A stretch of DNA of 64,000 nucleotides from Mycobacterium sp. MBM. GTDB lineage: Bacteria > Actinomycetota > Actinomycetes > Mycobacteriales > Mycobacteriaceae. The DNA lies in contig JAKJHY010000009.1 in the NCBI GenBank assembly GCA_021648845.1, positions 62,001 to 126,000 of the forward strand, written 5' to 3'. Shown piece after piece: positions 36,395 to 45,793 of this stretch; position 1 is the first letter of the stretch; every line of letters begins with the position of its first letter. The notes beneath the pieces were generated by a model. It ran no database searches, had not been told where the DNA came from, and was given only the letters and a program-made list of their open reading frames with translations. The position numbers and the translations under genes were made by a program.

Positions 36395-36583
36395 CGGCAC
36401 TGAAACGGGCGGCGACCCTCGTGGCGCTCTTGGCGACACCGCATGTCACGCAGTGGTATTGATCGCCGGCCAGATCGGTGTCGATTCCACCATCAGACGC
36501 TCACCGTCGGGCGTCGAAAGCCTGACGACGAGCGGAGGTTTGGCCACCTATCCGGTGTACGTGCCGCGCCGGCGCGCGCAGCA
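36395..36583. other. Non-coding stretch between MceE-like gene and PE-PPE hydrolase promoter
   Basis: About 190 bp after the 3' end of the solitary MceE-like gene. It is less GC-biased than the flanking genes. No gene, hairpin or repeat I would defend. Confidence 0.4.
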
Positions 36584-37726
36584 CTATTCCGACCTTTCGA
36601 TCAGCGGACCGCCGGGCGCGTTGTTCGGGTTCGGCGTGAACCGCACATCCGGGATCATCGTCGCCGGATCGCGGCCCCAGGCCTGTTCCAGCGCCCGCAG
36701 CATGCCCGAGATACCGGTGCCGGACAGCAACCCGTTGTCGATCGCACTCAAGGTGAGATCGATGGTGACCGAGGCGTTCATGAAGTCGCCGCGGATGACC
36801 TTGTCCACGTTGTTGATCGGGAATGGTGTCGTCAGCAGCAGGTTGAGCGCACCCACCAGGTACGGCGAGGCCTTCGCCAACTCCCGCAGCGGGCGCTGCA
36901 GGTTCTTCAGATTGGTGTTCAGATTGGCGTTGGTATTGCTCAACGTCTCGTCCGCGGTCGCACTGAGCCGACCCAGCGCGGTCACCGCATCGGCGAACAG
37001 ATCCCGGGTATCCGCGAAATGCTCGATCAGCGGCGGGAACTCGGTGAGCACCCGGTCCAACGTGTCATTGCGATCGGCCACCACCACCAGCAACCGGTCG
37101 GTCGAATCGATCGCCCGGGTGATATCACCACGCTGCTGATTCAACTCGAACGTGAAGGTATCCAACCGATTCAAGAACTCCCGGATCTCCCCGGCCCGCC
37201 CGGTCAAGATCGCGTTGACCTCGTTCTGGATGACCTCGATATTCGGGATACCACCGCCGGTCAGGATGCCCGAGATGCTGGCCAACGTCCGCTCGATCGT
37301 CGGGAACGCCGACGAATTCTGCAACGGGATCGTGTCCCCGTTACGCAGCGGCTCCGGGGACGGATCGGCCGGCTCGTCCAACTCCACATGCTGAGAACCC
37401 AACAGCGAGGTCTGCCCGATCCGGGCCAACGCATTGCGGGGCAGCTGCACCCCAGGCTCAAGATCCACCGTCAACAACGGCACCCAGTTCTTCAACTCGA
37501 TCTTGCGCACCCGCCCGACGAACACATCAGCCACCCGGACCCGGCTGTTGGCGTTGAGCGCCAACGTCTCCGGCATCTGGATATAGATCGTCGAATGCCC
37601 CGCCTGGGTACCGGGCCCACCCGGCAACGGCACATTGGCGATACCACGCCACTGCCCACAACCACTGAGCATCAACCCGGCCGCCAGCAACGCGGTGATC
37701 CGACGGCACGACGACCGCAATCGCAT
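36584..37726 (-). CDS. Orphan MceE-type lipoprotein (Mce family)
   Basis: 380 residues, close to the usual length of MceE/LprL proteins. Signal peptide with lipobox LSGC (residues 20-23). The MlaD/MCE domain (about 45-125) has PETLALNANSRVRVADVFVG, KIELKNW and ARIGQTSLLGSQHVEL. A long helical domain follows, with repeated Asn/Leu heptads (ETLSNTNANLNTNLKNLQRP) and the MceE-like end RGDFMNASVTIDLTLSAIDN. In mce operons MceE sits with YrbE permeases and five other Mce proteins to import lipids. None of these is nearby, so it must join a complex encoded elsewhere or be a relic. The frame is intact. Confidence 0.85.
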   Translation of the reverse strand: MRLRSSCRRITALLAAGLMLSGCGQWRGIANVPLPGGPGTQAGHSTIYIQMPETLALNANSRVRVADVFVGRVRKIELKNWVPLLTVDLEPGVQLPRNALARIGQTSLLGSQHVELDEPADPSPEPLRNGDTIPLQNSSAFPTIERTLASISGILTGGGIPNIEVIQNEVNAILTGRAGEIREFLNRLDTFTFELNQQRGDITRAIDSTDRLLVVVADRNDTLDRVLTEFPPLIEHFADTRDLFADAVTALGRLSATADETLSNTNANLNTNLKNLQRPLRELAKASPYLVGALNLLLTTPFPINNVDKVIRGDFMNASVTIDLTLSAIDNGLLSGTGISGMLRALEQAWGRDPATMIPDVRFTPNPNNAPGGPLIERSE

Positions 37727-37806
37727 ACCGGCACGCTATGACCGGGCACACCGCATGGGAATGCTCGAACCGGACGGCGATTTGATATTTCCGGACAGCC
37801 GAGACG

Positions 37807-38700
37807 TCAACCCGCAAGGGTGGCCGGCCGCAGCACCACGACGGGCTTGGTGCGCGCGGCACCATCCTCCAGCAGCGCGATCACTCGGCCATCGGCCGCG
37901 GTGGCCGCATACACCCCGGGGATTCCGGCCGGCTCGAGCGGACGGCCGTGGCCGGTGTCCAGTACCTCGGCGTCGGTGAGATCGCGGCGGGGAAACCCCA
38001 GCAGGCAGGCCTCGTCCAGGCTGTAGGACAGCCGGGCCGCCTCGGCAAGTTCGTCGAGGGTACGGGCCTCGTCGAGTCCGTAGCGGCCCACCGCGGTGCG
38101 CCGCAGCGCGGTGAGGTGCCCGCCCACCCCCAACGCGGCGCCCACATCGCGCGCCAGCGCGCGGATATAGGTCCCCGAGGAACAGTCGACCTCCACGTCG
38201 ACATCGACGAAGCCGGAGCCCCGCTGCACCGCGAGCACGTCGAACCGCGCGATGCGCACCGGCCGGGCGGGCAGTTCGACGGCACGGCCCTCGCGGGCCA
38301 GCGTGTAAGACCGCTCCCCCGCCACCTTGATCGCACTGACCGCCGAGGGCACCTGGTCTATGGCGCCTCGCAAATTAGCAACCGCGGCCTCGATCTCGCC
38401 ATCGGTGATGTGCTCGGCCGGGACCGTCTGCAGCACCTCCCCTTCGGCATCCTCGGTGGACGTGGTCTGCCCGAGGCGGATGGTGGCAGCATACGACTTG
38501 TCGGTACCGGTGATCAGACCGAGGATCTTGGTGGCGCGTTCGATGCCGATGACGAGCACCCCGGTGGCCATCGGATCCAACGTCCCGGCGTGGCCGACCT
38601 TGCGGGTGCCGAAAAGACGCCGGCAACGTCCGACAACGTCATGGCTGGTCATTCCGCTCGGTTTGTCGACGATCACCAGGCCCGGAGCCGGCTTGCTCAC
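37807..38700 (-). CDS. truB: tRNA pseudouridine(55) synthase TruB
   Basis: Isomerises U55 of tRNA to pseudouridine. It has 297 residues from GTG 38700 ([20 protein letters not shown]). The catalytic Asp is in [14 protein letters not shown] (near 40). The [10 protein letters not shown] and [13 protein letters not shown] motifs are present, and the C-terminal PUA-like tail is short. The start overlaps the pptT stop by GTGA. The pair truB-pptT with the metallophosphoesterase upstream is the conserved Rv2793c-Rv2795c block. Confidence 0.96.
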   Translation of the reverse strand: MSKPAPGLVIVDKPSGMTSHDVVGRCRRLFGTRKVGHAGTLDPMATGVLVIGIERATKILGLITGTDKSYAATIRLGQTTSTEDAEGEVLQTVPAEHITDGEIEAAVANLRGAIDQVPSAVSAIKVAGERSYTLAREGRAVELPARPVRIARFDVLAVQRGSGFVDVDVEVDCSSGTYIRALARDVGAALGVGGHLTALRRTAVGRYGLDEARTLDELAEAARLSYSLDEACLLGFPRRDLTDAEVLDTGHGRPLEPAGIPGVYAATAADGRVIALLEDGAARTKPVVVLRPATLAG

Positions 38701-39353
38701 AGCGTGATCGCCGTCAACGCGATGCCTTGGGCCACCGACCAGCGACCGTCCAGCGCCGCCAGCGGCGGACCGTGCTCGGCGGCGGGGTCGATGAGGATGC
38801 GGCAGCGGAACGTGCCCGCACTGCCCGACGAATCGAGGGTGAACGTGATATGCGCATCCTCAAAGCCCAGCCAGCGGTGTGTCAGCGGGAACCATGCTTT
38901 GTACGTTGCCTCCTTGGCGCAGAACAGAATCCGGTCCCAGTGCAGGCCTGTCGGCAACGTCGAAAGCTGCGACCGCTCGACGGGCAGGCTGATCGCGTCG
39001 AGCACGCCCTTGGGCAACACATCGTGCGGTTCGGCATCGATGCCCACCGAGCGGATCTGGCCCCGCCGCGCGACCACCGCACCCCGGAACCCGTCACAGT
39101 GCGTGAGGCTCCCGACGACACCGTCGGGCCAGCACGGTTCGCCCTTCTCCCCCTTGAGGATCGGCACCGGTGCCACCCCGATCTCGCCGAGCGCGATCCG
39201 GGCGCAGTGACGCACGGTGACGAACTCGTTGCGACGCTTGGCCACCGAACGGGCCACCAGCGGCGCTTCCTCCGGCAACGGCATCAGGTCCGGCGGGTCG
39301 TCATACAGTTCGGCGGTGGACACCTGATCCGGGACGACAGTCCGAAGCAGCAC
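38697..39353 (-). CDS. pptT: 4'-phosphopantetheinyl transferase PptT
   Basis: Attaches phosphopantetheine to type-I PKS, NRPS and carrier proteins for mycolate and siderophore synthesis. It has 218 residues. The start is GTG 39353, whose first base is the last base of the upstream TAG stop, with GAGGAGG before it. Motifs are [38 protein letters not shown], the Mg site [17 protein letters not shown], and [20 protein letters not shown]. Near-identity with the motif order of Rv2794c makes the assignment firm. Confidence 0.95.
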   Translation of the reverse strand: MLLRTVVPDQVSTAELYDDPPDLMPLPEEAPLVARSVAKRRNEFVTVRHCARIALGEIGVAPVPILKGEKGEPCWPDGVVGSLTHCDGFRGAVVARRGQIRSVGIDAEPHDVLPKGVLDAISLPVERSQLSTLPTGLHWDRILFCAKEATYKAWFPLTHRWLGFEDAHITFTLDSSGSAGTFRCRILIDPAAEHGPPLAALDGRWSVAQGIALTAITL

Positions 39354-40315
39354 TACAGGCCCCTCCTCGACTTGATCCGGTCCGCCATCTTCTGCGCGTT
39401 CTCGCGCATCTCCTCGGTGATCTCGAAGTGCCCGCCGAAATCGTTGAGGTAACCCGGTGCATATTTCGGATCCGGCAGGATCTGACGCAACCAACGGTAT
39501 GGCTTGCGGCGCCGCCACTCTCGCGGATATCCGACCGACACCTCCTCGAACCGCACACCGTCATACCAGGTGGTGCGAGGAATGTGCAGGTGACCGTACA
39601 CCGAGCAGATCGCGTTGTACCGGGTGTGCCAGTCCGCGGTTGCCGTGGTCCCACACCACAACGCGAACTCCGGATAGAACATCGCGTCGCAGGGTTCGCG
39701 CACCAGCGGGAAATGGTTGACCAGCACGGTCGGCGTCATCCAGTCCAGGTCCTCGAGCCGCTTGCGGGTGTGCGCCACCCGGTCCCGGCACCAGGCGTCG
39801 CGGGTGGCGTACGGCTCCGCCGAGAGCAGGTACTCGTCGGTGCCGACGATATTGCGTTCCTTGGCCAGTGCCAGCCCCTCGGCCTTGGTGGCGGTTCCCT
39901 CGGGCAGGAACGAATAGTCATAGAGCAGGAACATCGGCACGATGGTGGCCGGTCCGCCCTCCTCGTTCCACACCGGGAACGGGTGCTCGGGGGTCAGCAC
40001 GCCCATCTGGTCGCACATGTCGACCAGATAGTCGTAGCGGGACCGCCCGAAGATCTGCATCGGGTCCTTGTTGGTGGTCCACAGCTCGTGGTTTCCCGGC
40101 ACCCAGATGACCTTGGCGAACCGTTTCCGCAGCAGATCCAGCGCCCAGCGAATCTCATCGGTGCGTTCGCCGACATCGCCGGCGACGATCAGCCAGTCGT
40201 CCGGGCTCGACGGGTACAGCGATTCGGTGACCGGCTTGTTGCCGGTGTGACCGGTGTGCAGATCGCTGATCGCCCACAGCACCGGTCGTCGTTGTTCTCG
40301 TGACGGCATGGACAC
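39353..40315 (-). CDS. Calcineurin-like metallophosphoesterase (Rv2795c-type)
   Basis: 320 residues. The binuclear metal motifs are all visible: ISDLHTGHTG (near 17), VAGDVGERTDE (near 46), VPGNHELWT (near 74), and the late VNHFPLV and YGHLHIPRT. Substrate unknown; the family includes phosphodiesterases and protein phosphatases. In M. tuberculosis the partner gene of pptT (Rv2795c, named PptH) encodes a phosphopantetheine hydrolase that removes the group PptT adds. The 1-nt overlap with pptT here fits that opposing pair. I take the function from memory of that work, not from this sequence. Confidence 0.88.
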   Translation of the reverse strand: MSMPSREQRRPVLWAISDLHTGHTGNKPVTESLYPSSPDDWLIVAGDVGERTDEIRWALDLLRKRFAKVIWVPGNHELWTTNKDPMQIFGRSRYDYLVDMCDQMGVLTPEHPFPVWNEEGGPATIVPMFLLYDYSFLPEGTATKAEGLALAKERNIVGTDEYLLSAEPYATRDAWCRDRVAHTRKRLEDLDWMTPTVLVNHFPLVREPCDAMFYPEFALWCGTTATADWHTRYNAICSVYGHLHIPRTTWYDGVRFEEVSVGYPREWRRRKPYRWLRQILPDPKYAPGYLNDFGGHFEITEEMRENAQKMADRIKSRRGL

Positions 40316-40458
40316 AACAGACCAGCCTACTGGCGCTTCCGGGGGCGCTTCAGGCGAGCAACTAGAACCTGTTCTCGTTTACCCTCCGGCGGCGGCAACC
40401 GGGCTTGTACACTCCCGGCAAGGCTCGATTGGGTTCGGAAATCTGTGATGGGGGTGTG

Positions 40459-41031
40459 ATGGTCGCCAAACTACGGCTGCTGTCGGCGCTGTGTGCGCTC
40501 GTTGCGGCGGTGATCGTGGTCTGGCAGACCCATCCGGCCGGGTCTCCGGTGCAGGTGAGCGCTGGTGACCTCCCCATGACGAACGTGTCCACCACCATCA
40601 AGTGGCCGGTCATCGAAACCGTCGACCCCAAGCCCTTCGATCCGTGCGCGGACATACCGCTCGATGTGGTACAGCGCATCGGACTCGCCGTGACACCACC
40701 GGTTCCCGAGGACGGTCTGCGCTGTCACTATGACGCCGGCAACTATCAGATGGCCGTCGAGGCGTTCGTCTGGCGGACCTACGAGGCCACGCTGCCCGCC
40801 GACGCCGTCGAACTCGATATCGACGGGCACCGGGCCGCCCAGTTCTGGGTCATGAAGCCCACCGACTGGAACGACCGGTGGTGGGTCACCTGCATGATCG
40901 CGTTCAAGACGAGCTACGGCGTGCTGCAACAGTCGGTGTTCTACTCCCCGATCCATTCGCCGGACCGCCCCGATTGCCTTCAAGTCAATCTCCAGCGCGC
41001 CCACGAATTGGTGCCGTACTACACGTTCTGA
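40459..41031 (+). CDS. Secreted DUF3558-like protein
   Basis: 190 residues from ATG 40459. The frame extends to 40405, but no signal peptide would then be N-terminal. Hydrophobic helix VAKLRLLSALCALVAAVIVV, then a Cys-containing domain with FDPCADIPLDVVQRIGL, GLRCHYDAGNYQMAVE, WWVTCMIAF and DRPDCLQVNL. The FDPCxxIP opening is typical of DUF3558 family lipoproteins, but no lipobox is present, so it is probably secreted or membrane-anchored. It is divergent from the metallophosphoesterase (143 bp). Function unknown. Confidence 0.8.
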   Translation: MVAKLRLLSALCALVAAVIVVWQTHPAGSPVQVSAGDLPMTNVSTTIKWPVIETVDPKPFDPCADIPLDVVQRIGLAVTPPVPEDGLRCHYDAGNYQMAVEAFVWRTYEATLPADAVELDIDGHRAAQFWVMKPTDWNDRWWVTCMIAFKTSYGVLQQSVFYSPIHSPDRPDCLQVNLQRAHELVPYYTF

Positions 41032-41050
41032 GCCCGCGTACGGTTGTTAG

Positions 41051-42697
41051 GTGAGCTCGCGAACCTTGCGCCACGCCCGCCGCGCACTGAGCGGGGCCCT
41101 GCGCCTGCCCTCCCCGACCACCGACTACGTCGTGCATCGCCGGGTACCGATTCCCATGCGCGACGGTGTGGAGTTGCTCGCCGACCACTACCGGCCGCAG
41201 ACCGCAAACCCGGCGGGCACCCTGCTGGTCCGTGGGCCCTACGGCCGCAGATTCCCCTTCACCGTGCTGTTCGGCAGCATCTACGCGACGCGCGGGTACC
41301 ACGTCGTCTTTCAGAGCGTGCGCGGCACGTTCGGCTCCGGCGGCGAATTCACCCCGATGGTCAACGAAATCGCCGATGGCGCCGACACCGCCGCCTGGCT
41401 GCGCGAGCAGCCCTGGTTCACCGGCACCTTCGCCACCATCGGCCTGTCCTACCTGGGATTCACCCAGTGGGCGCTGCTCACCGACCCGCCACCGGAGCTG
41501 GCCGCCGCCGTGATCACCGTCGGTCCGCACGATTTCGCCCAATCGTCCTGGGGCACCGGATCGATTTCGCTCTACGACTTCCTGGGCTGGAGCGAGATGG
41601 TCGCCCACCAGGAAGATCCCGGCCGGGCCCGGGCCGTGCTGCGCCAAGCCACCGCCGGGCGCCGGGTCGGCGCCGCGACGCTCGACCTGCCGCTGGGCAC
41701 GGGTGGACGCAACCTGCTCGGGGACGGCGCGCCGTGGTACGAATCGTGGCTGCAGCCACCGCAGGAGAATCCCGAACACTGGCGCCGGCTGAGTGCGGCG
41801 GCAGCGCTGGACCGGGTGGACGTCCCGGTGCTGCTGCTCAGCGGCTGGCAGGACCTGTTCCTCGACCAGACGCTGGATCAGTACCGGCGTCTGCGCGCAC
41901 GCAACGTGCCGACCGCGATGACCATCGGATCCTGGACCCACACCCAGATGATGACCAGGGGTGGCCCGCGGGTGCTCCGGGAGACGTTGGGCTGGCTGGA
42001 CACGCACCTTTCGGGCGCACCGGACACTCGCCGCAGCCCGGTACACGTCGACATCCACGGTGCCGGGTGGGTCGAACTGCCCGACTGGCCGCCGGCCACC
42101 GAGCATCGTGAGCTGTATCTGCTCGCCGGCGGGCGCTTGGGCGACGCCCCGTCCGGCGGTGCGGCCGTGACGTCCAGCTTTGTCTTCCATCCCGCCGACC
42201 CCACCCCCACCATCGGCGGCCGACTCCTCTCGGCCGACGGCGGCTACCGCGACGACTCGGCGCTCGCGGCCCGCCCCGACGTGCTCACCTGCACCGGTGA
42301 ACGCCTTCCGGCCGACGTCTACAGCGTCGGCGTCCCGGTGCTCGAGATGGCACACCACTGCGACAATCCGCACCACGATGTGTTCGTCCGGGTCAGCGAG
42401 GTCGACAGCCGGGGCCGCTCACAGAATGTGAGCGACGGGTTCCGCAGGCTCAGCCCCGCTCCCGAGTCCGGGGTGGTGCGTATCGAACTCGACGCCGTGG
42501 CGCACCGGTTCGCGGCCGGGTCGCGAATCCGGGTACTGGTGGCCGGCGGCTCGCACCCGCGCTACGCCCGCAATCTCGGCACCGGAGAGCCCGCGATATC
42601 GGGCCAGACGCTGCGACCGGCCACCCACACCATCACCCACGACGCACGATCGCGGCTCATCCTGCCCGCGGCGTCGGGGCCGCCATCAGCCCACTGA
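41051..42697 (+). CDS. CocE/NonD family alpha/beta hydrolase
   Basis: 548 residues from GTG 41051, 19 nt after the DUF3558-like gene. The X-Pro dipeptidyl-peptidase S15-type hydrolase domain (about 25-310) has VPIPMRDGVELLADHY, VRGPYGRRFPFT, the nucleophile GLSYLGFTQW (Ser near 138), acid SGWQDLFLDQ and histidine GSWTHTQMM. The C-terminal jelly-roll PepX_C domain (about 340-545) ends in the typical IRVLVAGGSHPRYARNLGTGE. It is a cytosolic esterase, amidase or acylase. The natural substrate is unknown. It is convergent with the DUF1802 gene (12-nt overlap). Confidence 0.88.
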   Translation: MSSRTLRHARRALSGALRLPSPTTDYVVHRRVPIPMRDGVELLADHYRPQTANPAGTLLVRGPYGRRFPFTVLFGSIYATRGYHVVFQSVRGTFGSGGEFTPMVNEIADGADTAAWLREQPWFTGTFATIGLSYLGFTQWALLTDPPPELAAAVITVGPHDFAQSSWGTGSISLYDFLGWSEMVAHQEDPGRARAVLRQATAGRRVGAATLDLPLGTGGRNLLGDGAPWYESWLQPPQENPEHWRRLSAAAALDRVDVPVLLLSGWQDLFLDQTLDQYRRLRARNVPTAMTIGSWTHTQMMTRGGPRVLRETLGWLDTHLSGAPDTRRSPVHVDIHGAGWVELPDWPPATEHRELYLLAGGRLGDAPSGGAAVTSSFVFHPADPTPTIGGRLLSADGGYRDDSALAARPDVLTCTGERLPADVYSVGVPVLEMAHHCDNPHHDVFVRVSEVDSRGRSQNVSDGFRRLSPAPESGVVRIELDAVAHRFAAGSRIRVLVAGGSHPRYARNLGTGEPAISGQTLRPATHTITHDARSRLILPAASGPPSAH

Positions 42698-43234
42698 GGC
42701 ACGTACCCGCCGCGCGACGGCGGCCAGCGCATCACGGTCGTGCATGGCTGGGAGATAACGACTTTCAGTGACCGGTAACTGCACCCAGCTGGAGCAGCCG
42801 GCATACTCCGGACTGCGCGGCAACGGCACCGGCACGGTGAGTGCGCGTGCCTGCACCACCAACACGGTCAGCCGGTGCTTCGGCCGGAAATCCAGCCTGT
42901 CGGCGCGCACCGATTCCTGCGTCCAGATGTGCAGGTCGGCGATGTCACCGATGGCTTCCGGACGATTGACCTCAATCGCCGCAACAACTTTCGCGCCGGC
43001 CCGCAGCACGACGGTGTCCTCGGTGCTGTCCCGAGCCCCGTCGAGTAGCTCACGATGCTCGGGCCGCACCCGGTGAGCGTGGCTGTGCGCGACGGTCGGG
43101 AACAGCAGGAACTCGCCCGCCGCCAGCGAAAAACGCTTCTCGTGGATGCCGCCTTTGCGCAGCAACACGGTTTGGCGACCGTCGAGCAGTGCGTGCACCG
43201 CGGCAGCCCATTCCTTGAGCGCCGGGGTCGTCAC
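42686..43234 (-). CDS. DUF1802 family protein
   Basis: 182 residues from GTG 43234, which shares GTGA with the stop of the DUF2277 gene; the open frame upstream of this overlaps that gene and was discarded. It opens VTTPALKEWAAAVHALLDGRQTVLLRKGGIHEKRFSL and contains LFPTVAHSHAHRVRPEHREL and ADLHIWTQESVRADRLDFRP, matching DUF1802 proteins found in actinobacteria and cyanobacteria. No catalytic motif is known. Function unknown. Confidence 0.8.
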   Translation of the reverse strand: MTTPALKEWAAAVHALLDGRQTVLLRKGGIHEKRFSLAAGEFLLFPTVAHSHAHRVRPEHRELLDGARDSTEDTVVLRAGAKVVAAIEVNRPEAIGDIADLHIWTQESVRADRLDFRPKHRLTVLVVQARALTVPVPLPRSPEYAGCSSWVQLPVTESRYLPAMHDRDALAAVARRVRASVG

Positions 43235-43494
43235 AGACCGAGCCGGGCGCGCACCTCGGGACGGCGCAGCGGCGGCACCGTCTTGGGCGGCTGCCTGCGC
43301 GGCGGGAGCTGCGAGAGCAGCCGCTCGGTAGTGGCGGTGACCTCGGCTACGGCGGCTTCGAAGACGTCGATATTGGCCGCGGTGGGACGCGTCACGCCGC
43401 TGATCTTGCGGATGTACTGCCGCGCGGCGGCCTCGATCTCTTCCGGTGTCGCTGCCGGTTCCAGACCACGCAGTTCGGTGATGTTTCGGCACAT
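43231..43494 (-). CDS. DUF2277 small protein
   Basis: 87 residues from ATG 43494, with GGAGG just upstream. The start MCRNITELRGLEPAATPEEI and the RQYIRKISGV segment are the family hallmark. The C-terminal half is helical with a basic Pro-rich tail. Function unknown. It is widely conserved in actinobacteria, and the coupling to the DUF1802 gene is probably functional. Confidence 0.88.
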   Translation of the reverse strand: MCRNITELRGLEPAATPEEIEAAARQYIRKISGVTRPTAANIDVFEAAVAEVTATTERLLSQLPPRRQPPKTVPPLRRPEVRARLGL

Positions 43495-43538
43495 GACCTC
43501 CACGATAGGCCGTTCACGGGTGTCGATACGGTGTCGAG

Positions 43539-44300
43539 ATGACTGATTCGCCCGTCCTGCTGATCGACACCACCGACCGGGTCCGCACCCTGACGCTGAA
43601 CCGGCCGCAGTCGCGCAACGCGCTGTCGCTCGCCCTGCGCACCGAGCTGTTCGCCGCGCTGCGCGAAGCCGAATCAGACAACACCGTGGACGTGGTGATC
43701 CTGACCGGAGCAGACCCGGTGTTCTGCGCGGGCCTGGACCTCAAGGAGCTGGGCGACAGCACCGAACTGCCCGACATCTCCCCCAAGTGGCCGACGATGC
43801 GCAAACCTGTGATCGGTGCGATCAACGGGGCGGCGGTCACCGGCGGGCTGGAGATCGCGCTGTACTGCGATGTGCTGATCGCCTCCGAGCAGGCCCGGTT
43901 CGCCGACACCCACGCGCGGGTGGGCCTGCTTCCCACGTGGGGGCTGTCGGTGCGGTTGCCGCAGAAGGTCGGGGTCGGCATGGCCCGCCGGATGAGTCTG
44001 ACCGGTGACTACCTGTCCGCGGGCGAGGCGCTGCGCTGCGGACTGGTCACCGAGGTGGTCGCACACGACGAGTTGCTGCCCGCAGCACGCCGGATCGCCG
44101 CGTCGATCGTGGGCAACAATCAGCGCGCGGTCGGGGCACTGCTGGACTCCTATCACCGCATCGACGCCGAGCAGACCCAGGCTGGATTGTGGATCGAGGC
44201 CGAATCGGCACGGGCCTGGATGGCGGTCGCGACCGGTGATGACATCGCCGCCAGCCGTGCCTCGGTGATGGAGCGCGGCAGGTCCCAGGTGCAGCCCTAG
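43539..44300 (+). CDS. Enoyl-CoA hydratase/isomerase family protein
   Basis: 253 residues. Crotonase-fold motifs are TLNRPQSRNALSLALRTELF, GADPVFCAGLDLKELG (first oxyanion-hole strand), and NGAAVTGGLEIALYCDVLIA (second, Gly-Gly). ADTHARVGLLPTWGLSVRLP follows. The usual second catalytic glutamate position reads TWGLSV rather than PxxG, so hydratase activity is not certain and isomerase or hydrolase activity is possible. Stand-alone gene, divergent from the DUF2277 gene by 44 bp. Confidence 0.88.
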   Translation: MTDSPVLLIDTTDRVRTLTLNRPQSRNALSLALRTELFAALREAESDNTVDVVILTGADPVFCAGLDLKELGDSTELPDISPKWPTMRKPVIGAINGAAVTGGLEIALYCDVLIASEQARFADTHARVGLLPTWGLSVRLPQKVGVGMARRMSLTGDYLSAGEALRCGLVTEVVAHDELLPAARRIAASIVGNNQRAVGALLDSYHRIDAEQTQAGLWIEAESARAWMAVATGDDIAASRASVMERGRSQVQP

Positions 44301-44326
44301 CGTCGTGCCGACCGCCGAGCAAGGAC

Positions 44327-44383
44327 TAGGGCCGAAGTACGTGGCTTCAGTCAGGCTGTCTCTGGGCGCATCAACACTGAAGC
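44327..44383. promoter_or_regulatory. Possible DosR-like box and inverted repeat upstream of deoC
   Basis: TAGGGCCGAAGTAC (44327-44340), read on the minus strand as GTACTTCGGCCCTA, is one base from the GGACTTCGGCCCT form of DosR boxes. Exact 8-bp arms GCTTCAGT (44344-44351) and ACTGAAGC (44376-44383) follow and could form a hairpin ending the upstream transcript or an operator. Both are observations without support from other copies. Confidence 0.3.
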
Positions 44384-44456
44384 TGCGGACGATTTTCGGG
44401 GGCATACGCTGCGCCGGAGTACTCCTGCCCGCCACGGACGAGAACAGAGGACCGTC

Positions 44457-45146
44457 ATGAGCACCCCCACCGCCACCGTCGCCGAGGTGGCCGCGATGAT
44501 CGACCACACCCTGCTCAAGCCCGAAGCCACCGCCGATGATGTGGCGGCCCTGATCGCCGAGGCCGCCGAGCTGGGCACCTACTCCGTCTGCGTATCGCCG
44601 TCCATGCTGCCGCTCTCCGTGCCCGAGGGTCTGAAGGTCGCCGTGGTGTGCGGCTTCCCGAGCGGGAAGCACACCTCGACGGTCAAGGCCGCCGAAGCGG
44701 CCGAAGCGGTGCGCCACGGCGCCGACGAAATCGACATGGTCATCGATATCGGCGCCGCCAAGGCGGGTGACTTCGACCTGGTCCACGCCGATATCGCCGC
44801 GGTGCGCGCGGCCGCACCCGCCCCGGTCGTGCTCAAGGTGATCATCGAGTCGGCCGCCCTGACCGACGACGAGATCGTCGGCGTGTGCCGGGCCGCGGTG
44901 GCCGCCGAAGCCGACTTCGTCAAGACGTCCACCGGGTTCCACCCATCCGGCGGCGCCACCGAGCACGCCGTGGCACTGATGCACCGCACGGTGACCGACG
45001 CCGGACTGTCCGTGAAAGCCTCCGGCGGGGTGCGCACCCTGGAGCAGGCCCGCGCCATGATCGCCGCCGGGGCCACCCGGCTGGGTGTGTCCGGGTCGCG
45101 GGCGCTGCTGGGGGCCGACGGCGGCGGGGCCGGGTCCGGGTACTGA
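44457..45146 (+). CDS. deoC: Deoxyribose-phosphate aldolase
   Basis: Cleaves 2-deoxyribose 5-phosphate to acetaldehyde and glyceraldehyde 3-phosphate in nucleoside salvage. It has 229 residues, normal size. The TIM barrel starts [19 protein letters not shown]. The proton-relay segment is [18 protein letters not shown]. The Schiff-base lysine is in [17 protein letters not shown], and the second lysine in [14 protein letters not shown]. It ends in a Gly-rich tail. Intergenic distance to the upstream hydratase is 156 bp. The acetaldehyde product may link to aldehyde metabolism, but nothing in the context shows this. Confidence 0.96.
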   Translation: MSTPTATVAEVAAMIDHTLLKPEATADDVAALIAEAAELGTYSVCVSPSMLPLSVPEGLKVAVVCGFPSGKHTSTVKAAEAAEAVRHGADEIDMVIDIGAAKAGDFDLVHADIAAVRAAAPAPVVLKVIIESAALTDDEIVGVCRAAVAAEADFVKTSTGFHPSGGATEHAVALMHRTVTDAGLSVKASGGVRTLEQARAMIAAGATRLGVSGSRALLGADGGGAGSGY

Positions 45147-45193
45147 CCTCTGCCACTTGACGTCGACCCGGGGTGAACGGGCACAGTCGTGCC

Positions 45194-45793
45194 ATGAGCG
45201 ATGACGGTGTAGTGGTCAACCATCACGCGGAACATCCCGGTTTCTCCGGCGCCACCGGTGTGCTGTACGGCCTGATCTCCCTGCTGGCAGGACGGCGGAA
45301 CGCAATGTGGGCGACGCGGCACGCCCGGATCGGTGCCGGCGACCACGTCGTCGACATCGGCTGCGGTCCCGGCACCGCGGCCCGGCGTGCAGCACGCCGC
45401 GGTGCACACGTCACCGGCGTCGACCCGTCGACGGTCATGCTCACGATCGCACGGGTAGCCACCCGCCGCGGGAAGATCAGCTGGGTTCAGGGCAGTGCCG
45501 AGACACTGCCCGTCGGCGACGGCACGGCGACGGTGGTGTGGTCGTTGGCCACCGTGCACCACTGGCGTGACGTCGGCCGAGGCCTCGACGAGGTGGTCAG
45601 GGTGCTCCGACCGGGCGGCCGCCTGCTCGTCGTCGAACGGGTCTCGCCACCCGCGGCGACCGGTTTCGCCGGTCACGGGTGGACCGCGGCGCAGGTCGAG
45701 GTGTTCGCCGACCGGTGTCGCCGCGCCGGGCTGACCGATGTCGGCGTCACAGAGCAGGATTCGCGTTGGACGGTGCTGGCGCACCGGCGCTGA
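45194..45793 (+). CDS. Class I SAM-dependent methyltransferase
   Basis: 199 residues from ATG 45194 (a GTG at 45173 is possible but less likely). Rossmann-type motif I is VVDIGCGPGTAARRAARRG (near residue 50). Motif II has VTGVDPSTVML, and the late motifs are SLATVHHWRDVGRGLDEVVR and VLRPGGRLLVVERV (Methyltransf_11 type). Substrate unknown. It is convergent with the glycerate kinase gene and overlaps it by 47 bp, so both 3' ends are constrained by each other. Confidence 0.87.
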   Translation: MSDDGVVVNHHAEHPGFSGATGVLYGLISLLAGRRNAMWATRHARIGAGDHVVDIGCGPGTAARRAARRGAHVTGVDPSTVMLTIARVATRRGKISWVQGSAETLPVGDGTATVVWSLATVHHWRDVGRGLDEVVRVLRPGGRLLVVERVSPPAATGFAGHGWTAAQVEVFADRCRRAGLTDVGVTEQDSRWTVLAHRR

